Source of the DNA: an uncultured Bacilli bacterium
Lineage (GTDB): Bacteria > Bacillota_I > Bacilli_A > RF39 > UBA660
Assembly: GCA_934153655.1 (NCBI GenBank)
Contig: CAKPFH010000006.1
Span: 1-39,139, forward strand
Length of the DNA: 39,139 bases
Direction of reading: 5' to 3'
The notes below the pieces were generated by a model, which was not told where the DNA came from, searched no databases, and saw only the letters and a program-made list of their open reading frames with translations. A program made the translations under genes and the position numbers. Below, piece after piece: positions 15,346 through 23,317 of the stretch (position 1 is its first letter; every line of letters starts with the position of its first letter).

Positions 15346-17097
15346 ATGTTTAAGGAAAAACTTAAATTAGTTCCAGAATTACCTGGTTCATACCAAATGA
15401 AAGATATAAACAATAATATTATCTATGTTGGAAAAGCCAAAAATTTAAAAAGACGTTTAAAAAGTTATTTTACAAGAAATGTTTATGGTAAAACTAAAAA
15501 ATTAGTAAGTGAAATTCATGACTTTGAATATATTGTTACTAAGTCTGAACTAGAAAGTTTAATTTTAGAAATTACTTTAATAAAAAAATATAATCCTAAA
15601 TATAATATTTTACTTAAAGATGATAAAAGTTATCCTTATATTGAATTAACTAAAGATAAATATCCAACTTTAAAAATAGTTAGAAATGTTAATTTAAAGA
15701 AAAATAAAAGTAATTTATATGGACCATTTCCTAATGTTGGATCAGCTAAAAGAACTGTATCAATGTTAAATAGGCTTTATCCTTTAAGAAAATGTGAAAC
15801 TTTAAAAAAAGATTATTGTTTATATTACCATTTAGGAGAATGCTTAGGTTATTGTAAAAATGAAGTTGATTTAGATAAATTAAAACAAATGATTGATGAA
15901 ATAACTTCTTTTTTAAATGGAGATAATACAAGTATTTTAAAAAAATTAAATGAAAAGATGCTACAAGCAAGTAATACAATGAACTTTGAAAAAGCTTTAG
16001 AATATAAAAATATGATAGATGATATTAAAATAACTTTAAAAAATCAAACAATTGTTTTAAATAAAGATATTAATCTTGATATATTTAATTATTATGAACA
16101 TGATTCTTATCTAGCAATTCAAGTATTTTTTATTAGATCTGGTACTCTTTTTGAAAGACACCAAAAGATAATTGAAGGAATTGATAAATTAGAAAATATT
16201 ATTGAATATATTATTAATTTCTATGATAAACATATTTTACCAAAAGAAATATTAGTTCCTGATACTATTGATGCTAAGATATTAGAAGATTATTTTCATA
16301 TTAAAGTACGTACGCCTTTAAAAGGAGATTTGAAAAAATTATTAGATCTTGCTTATGAAAATGCTAAGATATACTTAGAAGCAAGAGAAAAAACTATTAA
16401 AAATGATGAAGAAAAAAGATTAGAAGCTGTTAGGGAATTAGCAAGTCTTTTAAATATTAAATCAGCAAGAAGAATAGAAGCTTTTGATAATTCTCATTTA
16501 TTTGGAACTTTTTACGTTTCAGGAATGGTTGTCTTTGAAGACTTTTTGCCTCTTAAAAATGAGTATCGTAAATATAAAATTGATTTAGATGCTAGCAATG
16601 ATTTAAAAGCAATGGAAGAAGTAATTTATAGAAGATATCAAAAAGTATTAGTTGAAAACTTAACCCGTCCGGATTTAATAATTGTTGATGGAGGTAAAAC
16701 TCAAATTGAAGTTGCTAAAAATATTTTAACTGAATTAAACTTAGAAATTGAAGTAATTGGTTTAGTAAAAGATGATAAGCATAGAACTAGAGCTTTAATT
16801 AATTCTAATTTAGAAATAATTGAAATACCAAAAACTAGTAATTTGTTTTTATTCTTATCTAAAATTCAAGAAGAAGTTCATAACTATGCTATTACTTACC
16901 ATAGAACCATTAAAAACAAAGGTGATCTTGCAAGTATGTTAGAAAATATTCCTGGAATTGGAGTTAAAAGACGAAAAGAACTATTAAAAGAATTTCATTC
17001 TTTAAAGAAAATTAAAGAAGCAACCATAGAAGAACTTGAAAAATACTTACCATATGATATAGCTATTAATCTTAAAGAATACTTAAATAATAATTAG
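15346..17097 (+). CDS. uvrC: Excinuclease ABC subunit C
   Basis: UvrC makes both incisions in nucleotide-excision repair with UvrAB. The 583 residues are close to the family size. The N-terminal GIY-YIG nuclease (about 10-95) reads P-G-S-Y-Q-M-K-D...I-I-Y-V-G-K-A-K-N-L-K-R-R. A Cys-rich segment with C-L-Y-Y-H-L-G-E-C-L-G-Y-C follows (about 163-176), then a UVR segment (about 200-232), the RNase H-like nuclease with E-A-F-D-N-S-H (near 380) and D-G-G-K-T-Q (near 450), and a final HhH (I-P-G-I-G-V-K-R-R, near 537). Eight bases separate it from gmk. uvrA and uvrB are not in this window. Confidence 0.96.
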   Translation: MFKEKLKLVPELPGSYQMKDINNNIIYVGKAKNLKRRLKSYFTRNVYGKTKKLVSEIHDFEYIVTKSELESLILEITLIKKYNPKYNILLKDDKSYPYIELTKDKYPTLKIVRNVNLKKNKSNLYGPFPNVGSAKRTVSMLNRLYPLRKCETLKKDYCLYYHLGECLGYCKNEVDLDKLKQMIDEITSFLNGDNTSILKKLNEKMLQASNTMNFEKALEYKNMIDDIKITLKNQTIVLNKDINLDIFNYYEHDSYLAIQVFFIRSGTLFERHQKIIEGIDKLENIIEYIINFYDKHILPKEILVPDTIDAKILEDYFHIKVRTPLKGDLKKLLDLAYENAKIYLEAREKTIKNDEEKRLEAVRELASLLNIKSARRIEAFDNSHLFGTFYVSGMVVFEDFLPLKNEYRKYKIDLDASNDLKAMEEVIYRRYQKVLVENLTRPDLIIVDGGKTQIEVAKNILTELNLEIEVIGLVKDDKHRTRALINSNLEIIEIPKTSNLFLFLSKIQEEVHNYAITYHRTIKNKGDLASMLENIPGIGVKRRKELLKEFHSLKKIKEATIEELEKYLPYDIAINLKEYLNNN

Positions 17098-17108
17098 AAA
17101 GGAATTAT

Positions 17109-17618
17109 ATGAAAATATTTATACCTAAGATGTATCAAAAAAACATCTTTATCATTAATTATAATAAATTAAAACAAGCTGGAATAAAACTTCTTATCTT
17201 TGATCTTGATAATACTTTAGGAAGTATAGATGAAACTGTTATCAATGAGGAAACTAGTAATTTTTTAACCAATCTTGCTACTAACTTTCAAATAGTAATT
17301 GCAAGTAATAGTAAGAAAAAAAGAGTTTCAAAGTTTTGTTCAGGATTAAATATTCCTTTTTATACTTTTAGTTTAAAACCAACTAAAAAATCTTTTATAA
17401 AAATTAAAAATGATTATAATTTAGACTATAATAAAATGGCTATTATAGGTGATCAAATATTAACTGATATCTTTGGAGGTAATAGATTAGGTATTTATAC
17501 AATTTTAGTAGATCCATTAGATATTGATTTTAAAGTAAGTAAAATAAATCGCCTAATTGAAAAGAAAATAAATTTAAAAAATGGAATAATAAGAGGTAAT
17601 TACTATGAAAAAGATTAA
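17109..17618 (+). CDS. yqeG: YqeG family HAD-IIIA phosphatase
   Basis: The 169-residue HAD-superfamily protein has motif I F-D-L-D-N-T-L (31-37; nucleophile Asp32, Asp34), motif II in V-I-A-S-N-S (about 61-66), and motif IV I-G-D-Q-I-L-T-D-I (about 113-121). Family members sit next to yqeH in Firmicutes, as here, and are thought to work with it in ribosome or nucleic-acid metabolism; the substrate is unknown. It ends with a 14-base overlap into yqeH, so translation is coupled. Confidence 0.92.
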   Translation: MKIFIPKMYQKNIFIINYNKLKQAGIKLLIFDLDNTLGSIDETVINEETSNFLTNLATNFQIVIASNSKKKRVSKFCSGLNIPFYTFSLKPTKKSFIKIKNDYNLDYNKMAIIGDQILTDIFGGNRLGIYTILVDPLDIDFKVSKINRLIEKKINLKNGIIRGNYYEKD

Positions 17619-18606
17619 AAAATGTATTGGATGTGGGGTTAAATTACAAAGTGATAATATTTTAAATTTAGGTTATACACCAAGTCTTGATAATGATTAT
17701 TGTATGAGATGTTTTAAAGTAAAAAACTATGGAATAGCTGAAAGTATTAATAGTAATTCAGATGACTATTTAAAAATTTTAAAAAGTATTTCTAAAACAA
17801 AAGATTTAGTTTTATATGTTGTTGATATTTTAAATATAAATGATGATTTAGAAAAAATACTTAACTATTTAAATAACAATGTTATTTTAGTTTTAAATAA
17901 AAGAGATTCCCTACCTAAAAGTGTTAAAGATGAAAAGATAATTAATTATTTAAAAGAAAAATATAATTTTAAAGATTATGTTATTATTAGTACTTTAAAT
18001 AATCACAACTTTGATGAACTTTATAAAAAAATACTTAAATATAAAACTAGTAATGAAGTATATTTAGTAGGTGAAACCAATGCTGGTAAAAGTAGTATTA
18101 TTAATAAAATAATTACTAATTATTCAGATACAAATCCAATTCTTACAACTTCTAATATGCCTGAAACAACTCTTGCTAAGATAAAAGTTGAAGTTAATAA
18201 GAAATTAACTTTAATAGATACTCCTGGAATAATAGAAAACGGAAATATTATTAATTATTTAGGAACAAAGTATTATAAAATTTTAAATACTAAAACCGAA
18301 ATAAAACCTAAAACTTATCAAATAGGAAGAAATTCTAGTTTATTGATAGGAGACTTTTTAAGAATAGATTACTTAGAAGGTGATAGAAATAGTTTTACTT
18401 TATATATTCCTAATAGTATAAAAGTTAAAAGAGTTAATATAAAAAGAGAACATTTAAAAAATAATTTTTATCAAGAATATTCCCTTAAATTTAATGAAGA
18501 TTTTTGTATCTATGGTCTTGGCTTTGTAAAAATAGTTGCTCCATGTAAAATAGGTGTTTATTTAGATAAAAATATAAAAACTTTTATAAGAAAAAATATG
18601 ATATGA
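17605..18606 (+). CDS. yqeH: Ribosome biogenesis GTPase YqeH
   Basis: This circularly permuted GTPase helps 30S subunit assembly. Its 333 residues begin with a treble-clef zinc finger (C7-x2-C10 ... C33-x2-C36). The GTPase motifs follow in permuted order: N-K-R-D (G4, about 106), then G-E-T-N-A-G-K-S-S (G1, about 156), then D-T-P-G (G3, about 206). The C-terminal part (about 220-333) matches the family's RNA-binding tail. GGTAATT-type spacing gives a weak ribosome site inside yqeG. It is the last gene of the RSH operon, and frr follows with its own promoter. Confidence 0.95.
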   Translation: MKKIKKCIGCGVKLQSDNILNLGYTPSLDNDYCMRCFKVKNYGIAESINSNSDDYLKILKSISKTKDLVLYVVDILNINDDLEKILNYLNNNVILVLNKRDSLPKSVKDEKIINYLKEKYNFKDYVIISTLNNHNFDELYKKILKYKTSNEVYLVGETNAGKSSIINKIITNYSDTNPILTTSNMPETTLAKIKVEVNKKLTLIDTPGIIENGNIINYLGTKYYKILNTKTEIKPKTYQIGRNSSLLIGDFLRIDYLEGDRNSFTLYIPNSIKVKRVNIKREHLKNNFYQEYSLKFNEDFCIYGLGFVKIVAPCKIGVYLDKNIKTFIRKNMI

Positions 18607-18635
18607 TTGTTTATTTAAAATATTTATGTTAAAAT
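18607..18635 (+). promoter_or_regulatory. frr promoter
   Basis: TTGTTT (18607-18612) and TAAAAT (18630-18635) are 17 bases apart with an extended -10 TGT. The -35 begins one base after the yqeH stop. Confidence 0.55.
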
Positions 18636-18654
18636 GATTTTAGAAAGGAATTTT

Positions 18655-19200
18655 ATGGAAACAGAGATTATAAATGAATTAGAAGCAGGTTTAAAAAAAG
18701 TATTAGTTAGCTTAGAAGAAAAATTTAAACATATTAATGCCGGAAGAGCTAATCCTTCTATGTTAGATGGTGTTATGGTTAATTATTATGGTTCTATGAC
18801 TCCTCTTAAAAGTTTAACAACTATATCAGTTCCTGAAGCTCGTCAACTTTTAATTAAACCATTTGATAGATCTAGTTTAAGTGCTATTGAAAAAGCTATC
18901 TTTGAAGCTAATTTAGGTTTTACTCCTAATAATGATGGAGAAACAATTAGAATTGTTATACCTATGTTAACAGAAGATAGAAGAAAAGAATTAGTAAAAC
19001 AAGCTAAAACTATATCTGAAGAAAACAAAGTAAGCATTAGAAATCAAAGAAGAGATGCTATTGAATTATTAAAAGAAGCAAAACTACCTGAAGATACTTT
19101 AAAAAATGCTGAAGAAAAAATTCAAGATTTAGTAAATGAGTATAATAAACTTGTTGATAATATGTTAGATAATAAAACAAAAGACTTAATGAGTGTTTAA
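18655..19200 (+). CDS. frr: Ribosome recycling factor
   Basis: RRF splits post-termination ribosomes together with EF-G. The 181 residues are near the usual 185. The family blocks are present: G-R-A-N-P-S-M-L-D (about 29-37), P-L-K-S-L-T-T-I-S-V-P-E-A-R (about 50-63), R-K-E-L-V-K-Q-A-K (about 112-120) and N-Q-R-R-D-A (about 131-136). I chose ATG 18655, preceded by AGAAAGGA, and not the in-frame ATG at 18634, which lies within the -10 region. pyrH or tsf, often upstream of frr, are not here. The stop codon lies inside a bidirectional terminator shared with the convergent lipoprotein gene. Confidence 0.97.
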   Translation: METEIINELEAGLKKVLVSLEEKFKHINAGRANPSMLDGVMVNYYGSMTPLKSLTTISVPEARQLLIKPFDRSSLSAIEKAIFEANLGFTPNNDGETIRIVIPMLTEDRRKELVKQAKTISEENKVSIRNQRRDAIELLKEAKLPEDTLKNAEEKIQDLVNEYNKLVDNMLDNKTKDLMSV

Positions 19201-19216
19201 TTCACTAAGTCTTTTT
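19181..19216. terminator. Bidirectional terminator between frr and the lipoprotein gene
   Basis: AAGACTTA (19181-19188) pairs with TAAGTCTT (19206-19213), with an additional GTG/CAC helix inside. T residues follow on the plus strand, and a T-rich run follows on the minus strand. The two genes converge on it. Confidence 0.75.
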
Positions 19217-19218
19217 TC

Positions 19219-19617
19219 TTATTTGATATAACCTTGTACTTTTAATTCTTCTGTTAGTTTTTCTTTAGATATATAATTATCAGTTATTCTAGCTAAAACC
19301 GTATTTTCACTACCATCTTTAATAAAAATAATTATATTACTATCTTCATAAGCTATTACTTTTTTTAGTTCATCTTGATCAGTACTACTTAATTTATCAG
19401 TGTTTAAATAAAAAGCATTAATATTATTATCTTTTAAAACACTTGTTAAAGTATTTTTTAAAGTATTACTAGAATCACTTTCATCTGTTAAATATAAAAT
19501 AAATGTTTCTTTATTATCTAATTTTTTATTTAATTTTTCTAAATTTAATTTACTTAAATTTCTTGAACATCCACTAACAGCTAATAAAAGAATTAAAACA
19601 GTCAATATTTTTTTCAT
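19219..19617 (-). CDS. Small lipoprotein with thioredoxin-like pattern
   Basis: The protein has 132 residues. A signal peptide ends in a lipobox A-V-S-G-C (Cys about 17), so it is probably lipid-anchored outside the membrane. The mature part alternates strands and helices (T-F-I-L-Y-L-T-D-E-S-D-S-S-N-T-L, then N-A-F-Y-L-N-T-D, then N-I-I-I-F-I-K-D-G), which looks like a thioredoxin fold in which the usual C-x-x-C is D-E-S-D-S-S. So no redox chemistry is expected. ATG 19617 follows GAGG with good spacing; a GTG six bases earlier is the alternative. The gene is divergent from the VWA-module operon and shares its -35 region. Confidence 0.75.
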   Translation of the reverse strand: MKKILTVLILLLAVSGCSRNLSKLNLEKLNKKLDNKETFILYLTDESDSSNTLKNTLTSVLKDNNINAFYLNTDKLSSTDQDELKKVIAYEDSNIIIFIKDGSENTVLARITDNYISKEKLTEELKVQGYIK

Positions 19618-19632
19618 ATTCACCTCAAAATA

Positions 19633-19661
19633 ATCATAACATATTTAAAATTACTTGTAAA
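19633..19661 (-). promoter_or_regulatory. Lipoprotein promoter (minus strand)
   Basis: Read on the minus strand, TTTACA (19661-19656) lies 17 bases before TATGAT (19638-19633), with an extended -10 TGT. Its -35 overlaps the -35 of the divergent promoter at 19655-19683. Confidence 0.6.
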
Positions 19662-19683
19662 TAAATTTTATCTTTGTTATAAT
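19655..19683 (+). promoter_or_regulatory. Promoter of surface module 1
   Basis: TTGTAA (19655-19660) and TATAAT (19678-19683) are 17 bases apart with extended -10 TGT. The predicted start is near 19690, ahead of GAGGAGAAGG and ATG 19711. Confidence 0.75.
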
Positions 19684-19710
19684 TTTTATAGATAATAATG
19701 AGGAGAAGGT

Positions 19711-20361
19711 ATGAAGAAAATATTTAAGTATTTAAGTTTAATAATTATATTTTTAATAACAAGTAATGTTTATGCAATTGATGAATGTTCAACTAAAGAG
19801 ATGAATAGATTAAAAGAACTTGCTAACAATGTTAAAATTAATTATAATTATGAAATTCAAGAGAAAGAATTATATCAAGATGATTATATAGCCACTATAA
19901 ATTATACAATTAATTTTTTAAATTTAAATAATGAATTAAAAGTATATTATAATAATATTAATGGTTTAACAGATATTTCTTCATTTGATAATACTAATTT
20001 AAAAGAAGGTGCTCATTTAGAATTTTCAATATATTCTTATACTACCAATTTATGTACCAATACTTTATTAAAAAAAATAACTTTAGATTTGCCATATTAC
20101 AATAATTATTATTATAAAAATAAAGAAAAATGTTTAAATTATCCTGATTTTAAATATTGTCAAGAATTCATGGAAGTTTCAGAAGATGATTTTTTTAAAA
20201 TTGATCAAGAATTTTCTCAGTATATAAAAGATGATTCTAAAAAAGATTTAGATAAAGATAATAAAAAAATATATATAATAATTTCTTTAATTGGGTTAGT
20301 ATTTTTAATTATTTTAGTAATAATAATTATCAAAAAAAGAAATAAAAAAGATGAAATTTGA
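19711..20361 (+). CDS. Surface module 1, small membrane-anchored protein (A1)
   Basis: This 216-residue protein has a signal peptide (1-22, V-Y-A), an outside domain and a C-terminal membrane segment (about 188-206) with a basic tail, so it is a type I membrane protein. I do not recognise a family. It is clearly paralogous to the protein at 22664. Both share C-S-T-x(2)-x-N-x-L-x-E-L-A-x-N-V near the N-terminus, C-T-N/C-S-G in the middle, and C-L-x-Y-x-D-F-K-x-C-Q-E-F before the membrane segment. The four conserved Cys probably form two disulfides. It is followed 7 bases later by a VWA protein, and the same two-gene order recurs downstream, so it is probably an anchor or partner for the larger protein (inference). 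Confidence 0.8.
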   Translation: MKKIFKYLSLIIIFLITSNVYAIDECSTKEMNRLKELANNVKINYNYEIQEKELYQDDYIATINYTINFLNLNNELKVYYNNINGLTDISSFDNTNLKEGAHLEFSIYSYTTNLCTNTLLKKITLDLPYYNNYYYKNKEKCLNYPDFKYCQEFMEVSEDDFFKIDQEFSQYIKDDSKKDLDKDNKKIYIIISLIGLVFLIILVIIIIKKRNKKDEI

Positions 20362-20368
20362 GGTACTT

Positions 20369-22603
20369 ATGAAAAAGAAAATAATTTTATTGATTTTATT
20401 ATTAGTTCCTACTTTTGTAAATGCAAATGAGGTAAAAAAGGGAGATTTAAGATGTCCTAGTAATAATAATTGTAAAGAAATAACAGAAAATGGGGTTGTT
20501 ACAAGAGTTGAAATTACTACAAGTGATGAAAATTTAAGGGTTGTCAAAGTGGTTGAGAAAACTAATGAACTGGGTGTTTATAACGTTTATTTTAAAGTAT
20601 ATGGTAGCAATAATACAATTAAAACGGTAAAAAAAGATGTTAAAATAGTTGTAGTTGTTGATGCTTCTAGTTCAGTTGTTTATTTTTATAATGATGGAGT
20701 AAAGGGAGGAGTTACAAATAAGAATTGTAAACCATATATTCCTAATGGTGCTAAAAGTTTTGCTAGAACTTTTGATAAAAACGAAAATGTAAGTTTGGCT
20801 TTAATTAAATTTAATAAAACTTCTAAAATTTTAAGAAATTTTTCAACAGCGAATTTTGATAAAGTAAATTTTGGTAGAGTTGCTATAGATTCATATTTAT
20901 ATTTAGCATTAAGACAAGCAAAAACCCTATTAGAAGGAAGTACAGCTAAAAATTATGTTGTTATTTTAGGTGATGGTAGATATTATAATGATGAATTAAC
21001 TGAAAGTTATAGTATTGCAACTGAATTAAGAAATAAGGGTGTTAATATTTATACTATTGGCTATGAAATGACTTCTCAAGCTGAAACTAAATTAATTAAT
21101 ATTGCCGGAAATAAAAATCATTATTTTAAAAATACTGATTTAGCAAAAATTGAAACTGAATTTTTAAAAGTAGCTTCTAGTATTGAAACTGAAATAGAAA
21201 ATAATAATATAAATGTTAAAACTTATGTAGATGATAAATTAGGAGAAGAGTTTACTATTAAAGACACAATGTATCAAACTAAAAGAATGTTTTTGAATAG
21301 TATTAATCAATCTGGTGTTACTTCAGAAATATTTAAAATAGAAATTGATAAATATGCTAAAACAGCATGGCATCAAACAAATAATGGTTTTTCTCTTACT
21401 TATGCTGATAAGAATGGTAATATTAAAGAAATAAGGAGTGATGTTAACCCAGAAGTTTATTGGGTTCAACAATCAACTACTATAAAATCATGTTCAGGAA
21501 CAAGCCTTTTAGATAATATAAAAAGTGGTGTAGCTGATAATATTGGTTCTTATTACACTAAAATATGTGAAGAAGGCTATTATGAAAATAGCGCTTATAA
21601 AAATGGTTTTTCTACTAAGATAGTTGTAAATGATTTATTAACTGATGTAAAAGAATTTAATTTACAATATGGTTTAGGTTTTCCAATAGATGTTGAGATT
21701 AATACTAATGTTAAGTGTACTTATAAATTTGATACAACAAAATTTATAAATGATTATCAAAAAATTGTAAATAGTTTAAAAACTTCTAAAAATAACTATG
21801 AAATAGCTAGTTTAACTAAAGATAAAAATGAAATGGATAATTTATTAAATACTTATATTAATGCTGGAACAAATGATTTGGATTCATACAAAGAAAGATT
21901 TATTAATCAAATAGCTAAATTAACAGTAAAATATAATGATTCAAAAACAATTGAATATGCTAATTTTATAAACAAGGAAGAACCTAATACTTTAGTAACT
22001 TGCAGTAATGTTCAAGAAGCAACTATTAATAATAAAAAAGTTGTTGTTAATAAAACATGTCATTCCTCTTTTGCAAAGAAAATGACTTTGCCTGAAATAT
22101 GTTTATCAATGAAAACAGGAGAAATGATTGAATGTAATGATACTACTAAAAGCATTGAAGGTGGAGTTAAGTTTTATACTAGATTAAAACAAACAGGTGC
22201 TAAAATTTATGTTGATATTTTAGATACAACTATAAATGAAAAAATAAATATTAAGTTAGAAGATTGTAGTTATAATTCTAAAGGTAATATAAATGATAAA
22301 GCAACATTTAGACAAATTGATCTTACCGATCCTTTCTTACAGACATATACCAATAAAACTAGATATATAGGAGAAAACTATAAAAATACTAAATATGATT
22401 TTACTAAAATAATAAAACCAACTATCTGGGAAGAAGATTATTCTAAATACGCATTTAAATTAACTAAAATGGATGTTTATAACATAAACTTAGATACTTC
22501 TTTAATAGGTGATATGGCTTTTTTAGGTAAAGAATGCTTTATAAATCGAAATAAAGAATATGTTTGTAATTATATAAAAAATGAAGAAATGTATAAAAAA
22601 TAA
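20369..22603 (+). CDS. Surface module 1, secreted VWA-domain protein (B1)
   Basis: The protein has 744 residues with a signal peptide (1-19, V-N-A). A von Willebrand factor A domain (about 88-280) has the metal-site motif D98-A-S-S-S (DxSxS) and the later Asp in I-L-G-D-G-R (Asp202). The usual MIDAS Thr is not evident, so the metal site may be modified. The C-terminal half (about 370-744) has many Cys and is paralogous to the C-terminal half of the protein at 23314: both share R-Q-I-D-L-x-D-P-F-L-Q-x-Y-T-N and I-I-K-P-x-I-W. No C-terminal membrane segment or sorting motif is present. ATG 20369 follows GAGG; the ATG at 20351 lies inside the previous gene. VWA domains also occur in TadG pilus-associated proteins, which fits the operon next door. 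Confidence 0.82.
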   Translation: MKKKIILLILLLVPTFVNANEVKKGDLRCPSNNNCKEITENGVVTRVEITTSDENLRVVKVVEKTNELGVYNVYFKVYGSNNTIKTVKKDVKIVVVVDASSSVVYFYNDGVKGGVTNKNCKPYIPNGAKSFARTFDKNENVSLALIKFNKTSKILRNFSTANFDKVNFGRVAIDSYLYLALRQAKTLLEGSTAKNYVVILGDGRYYNDELTESYSIATELRNKGVNIYTIGYEMTSQAETKLINIAGNKNHYFKNTDLAKIETEFLKVASSIETEIENNNINVKTYVDDKLGEEFTIKDTMYQTKRMFLNSINQSGVTSEIFKIEIDKYAKTAWHQTNNGFSLTYADKNGNIKEIRSDVNPEVYWVQQSTTIKSCSGTSLLDNIKSGVADNIGSYYTKICEEGYYENSAYKNGFSTKIVVNDLLTDVKEFNLQYGLGFPIDVEINTNVKCTYKFDTTKFINDYQKIVNSLKTSKNNYEIASLTKDKNEMDNLLNTYINAGTNDLDSYKERFINQIAKLTVKYNDSKTIEYANFINKEEPNTLVTCSNVQEATINNKKVVVNKTCHSSFAKKMTLPEICLSMKTGEMIECNDTTKSIEGGVKFYTRLKQTGAKIYVDILDTTINEKINIKLEDCSYNSKGNINDKATFRQIDLTDPFLQTYTNKTRYIGENYKNTKYDFTKIIKPTIWEEDYSKYAFKLTKMDVYNINLDTSLIGDMAFLGKECFINRNKEYVCNYIKNEEMYKK

Positions 22604-22628
22604 AGAACAAGTAATTGCTCTTTATTTT
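22598..22628 (+). terminator. Weak terminator after surface module 1
   Basis: TAAAGAACAA (22601-22610) pairs with TTGCTCTTTA (22615-22624), with one A/C mismatch and the loop GTAA; TTTT follows. The 3' arm contains the -35 of the next promoter. Confidence 0.5.
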
Positions 22629-22643
22629 AAGTTATGTTATAAT
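22615..22643 (+). promoter_or_regulatory. Promoter of surface module 2
   Basis: TTGCTC (22615-22620) and TATAAT (22638-22643) are 17 bases apart with extended -10 TGT. The layout is identical to that of module 1. Confidence 0.7.
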
Positions 22644-22663
22644 TTTTCTAGAATGAGGTTAGT

Positions 22664-23317
22664 ATGAAAATAAAAAATATTTTACTTTTATTAATATGTC
22701 TTTTTACTTTAAATGTAAAAGCTGATACATGTTCAACAAGCGATTTAAATCACTTAAGAGAACTTGCTAAAAACGTCTCTTTTAAATATGAATATGAAAT
22801 AATAAATGGTAATGAAGGTGATCTAGATTATGAAGAACAACAAATATTTTATAAAATAACAGCAATTAATTTACAGGATGATTTATTAGTTAAAGTTAAA
22901 AGTGATGAAGAATTAATCTTTAAAAAAGATAATCCAACTCTTACTAATTTTTTAAATGGTGAGAATGTTACTATTCAAATATATGCATATACAACTAATA
23001 ATTGTTCAGGAACTTTACTTTTAACTAAAAAAGTAGAATTACCTTTTTATAACATTTATTCCCAAAAAGAAGAATGTCTTACTTATAAAGATTTTAAATT
23101 TTGTCAAGAATTTGGTCGATTTAATATAGATGATGATAAATTCTATCAAGAACTTGAAGAATATAAAAATCAAAATAGTATTTTACCTAATGATATAAAA
23201 AATAATTCTAAATTAATTATTATTTTAATAATTGTTGTTTTATTAGTAATAACAGTATTAATAGTTATTATTAATAAAATAGTTAAAAAAAGAAAAAAAG
23301 AGGATAAAGATTTATGA
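22664..23317 (+). CDS. Surface module 2, small membrane-anchored protein (A2)
   Basis: This 217-residue paralogue of the protein at 19711 has a signal peptide (1-20, V-K-A), the C-S-T-S-D-L-N-H-L-R-E-L-A-K-N-V motif right after it, C-S-G-T-L-L near residue 110, C-L-T-Y-K-D-F-K-F-C-Q-E-F near 142, and a C-terminal membrane segment (about 186-207) with a K-K-R-K-K tail. The number and position of the Cys match its paralogue. TGAGG precedes ATG. Its stop overlaps the next start (ATGA), so expression of the pair is coupled. Its function is unknown. Confidence 0.8.
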   Translation: MKIKNILLLLICLFTLNVKADTCSTSDLNHLRELAKNVSFKYEYEIINGNEGDLDYEEQQIFYKITAINLQDDLLVKVKSDEELIFKKDNPTLTNFLNGENVTIQIYAYTTNNCSGTLLLTKKVELPFYNIYSQKEECLTYKDFKFCQEFGRFNIDDDKFYQELEEYKNQNSILPNDIKNNSKLIIILIIVVLLVITVLIVIINKIVKKRKKEDKDL

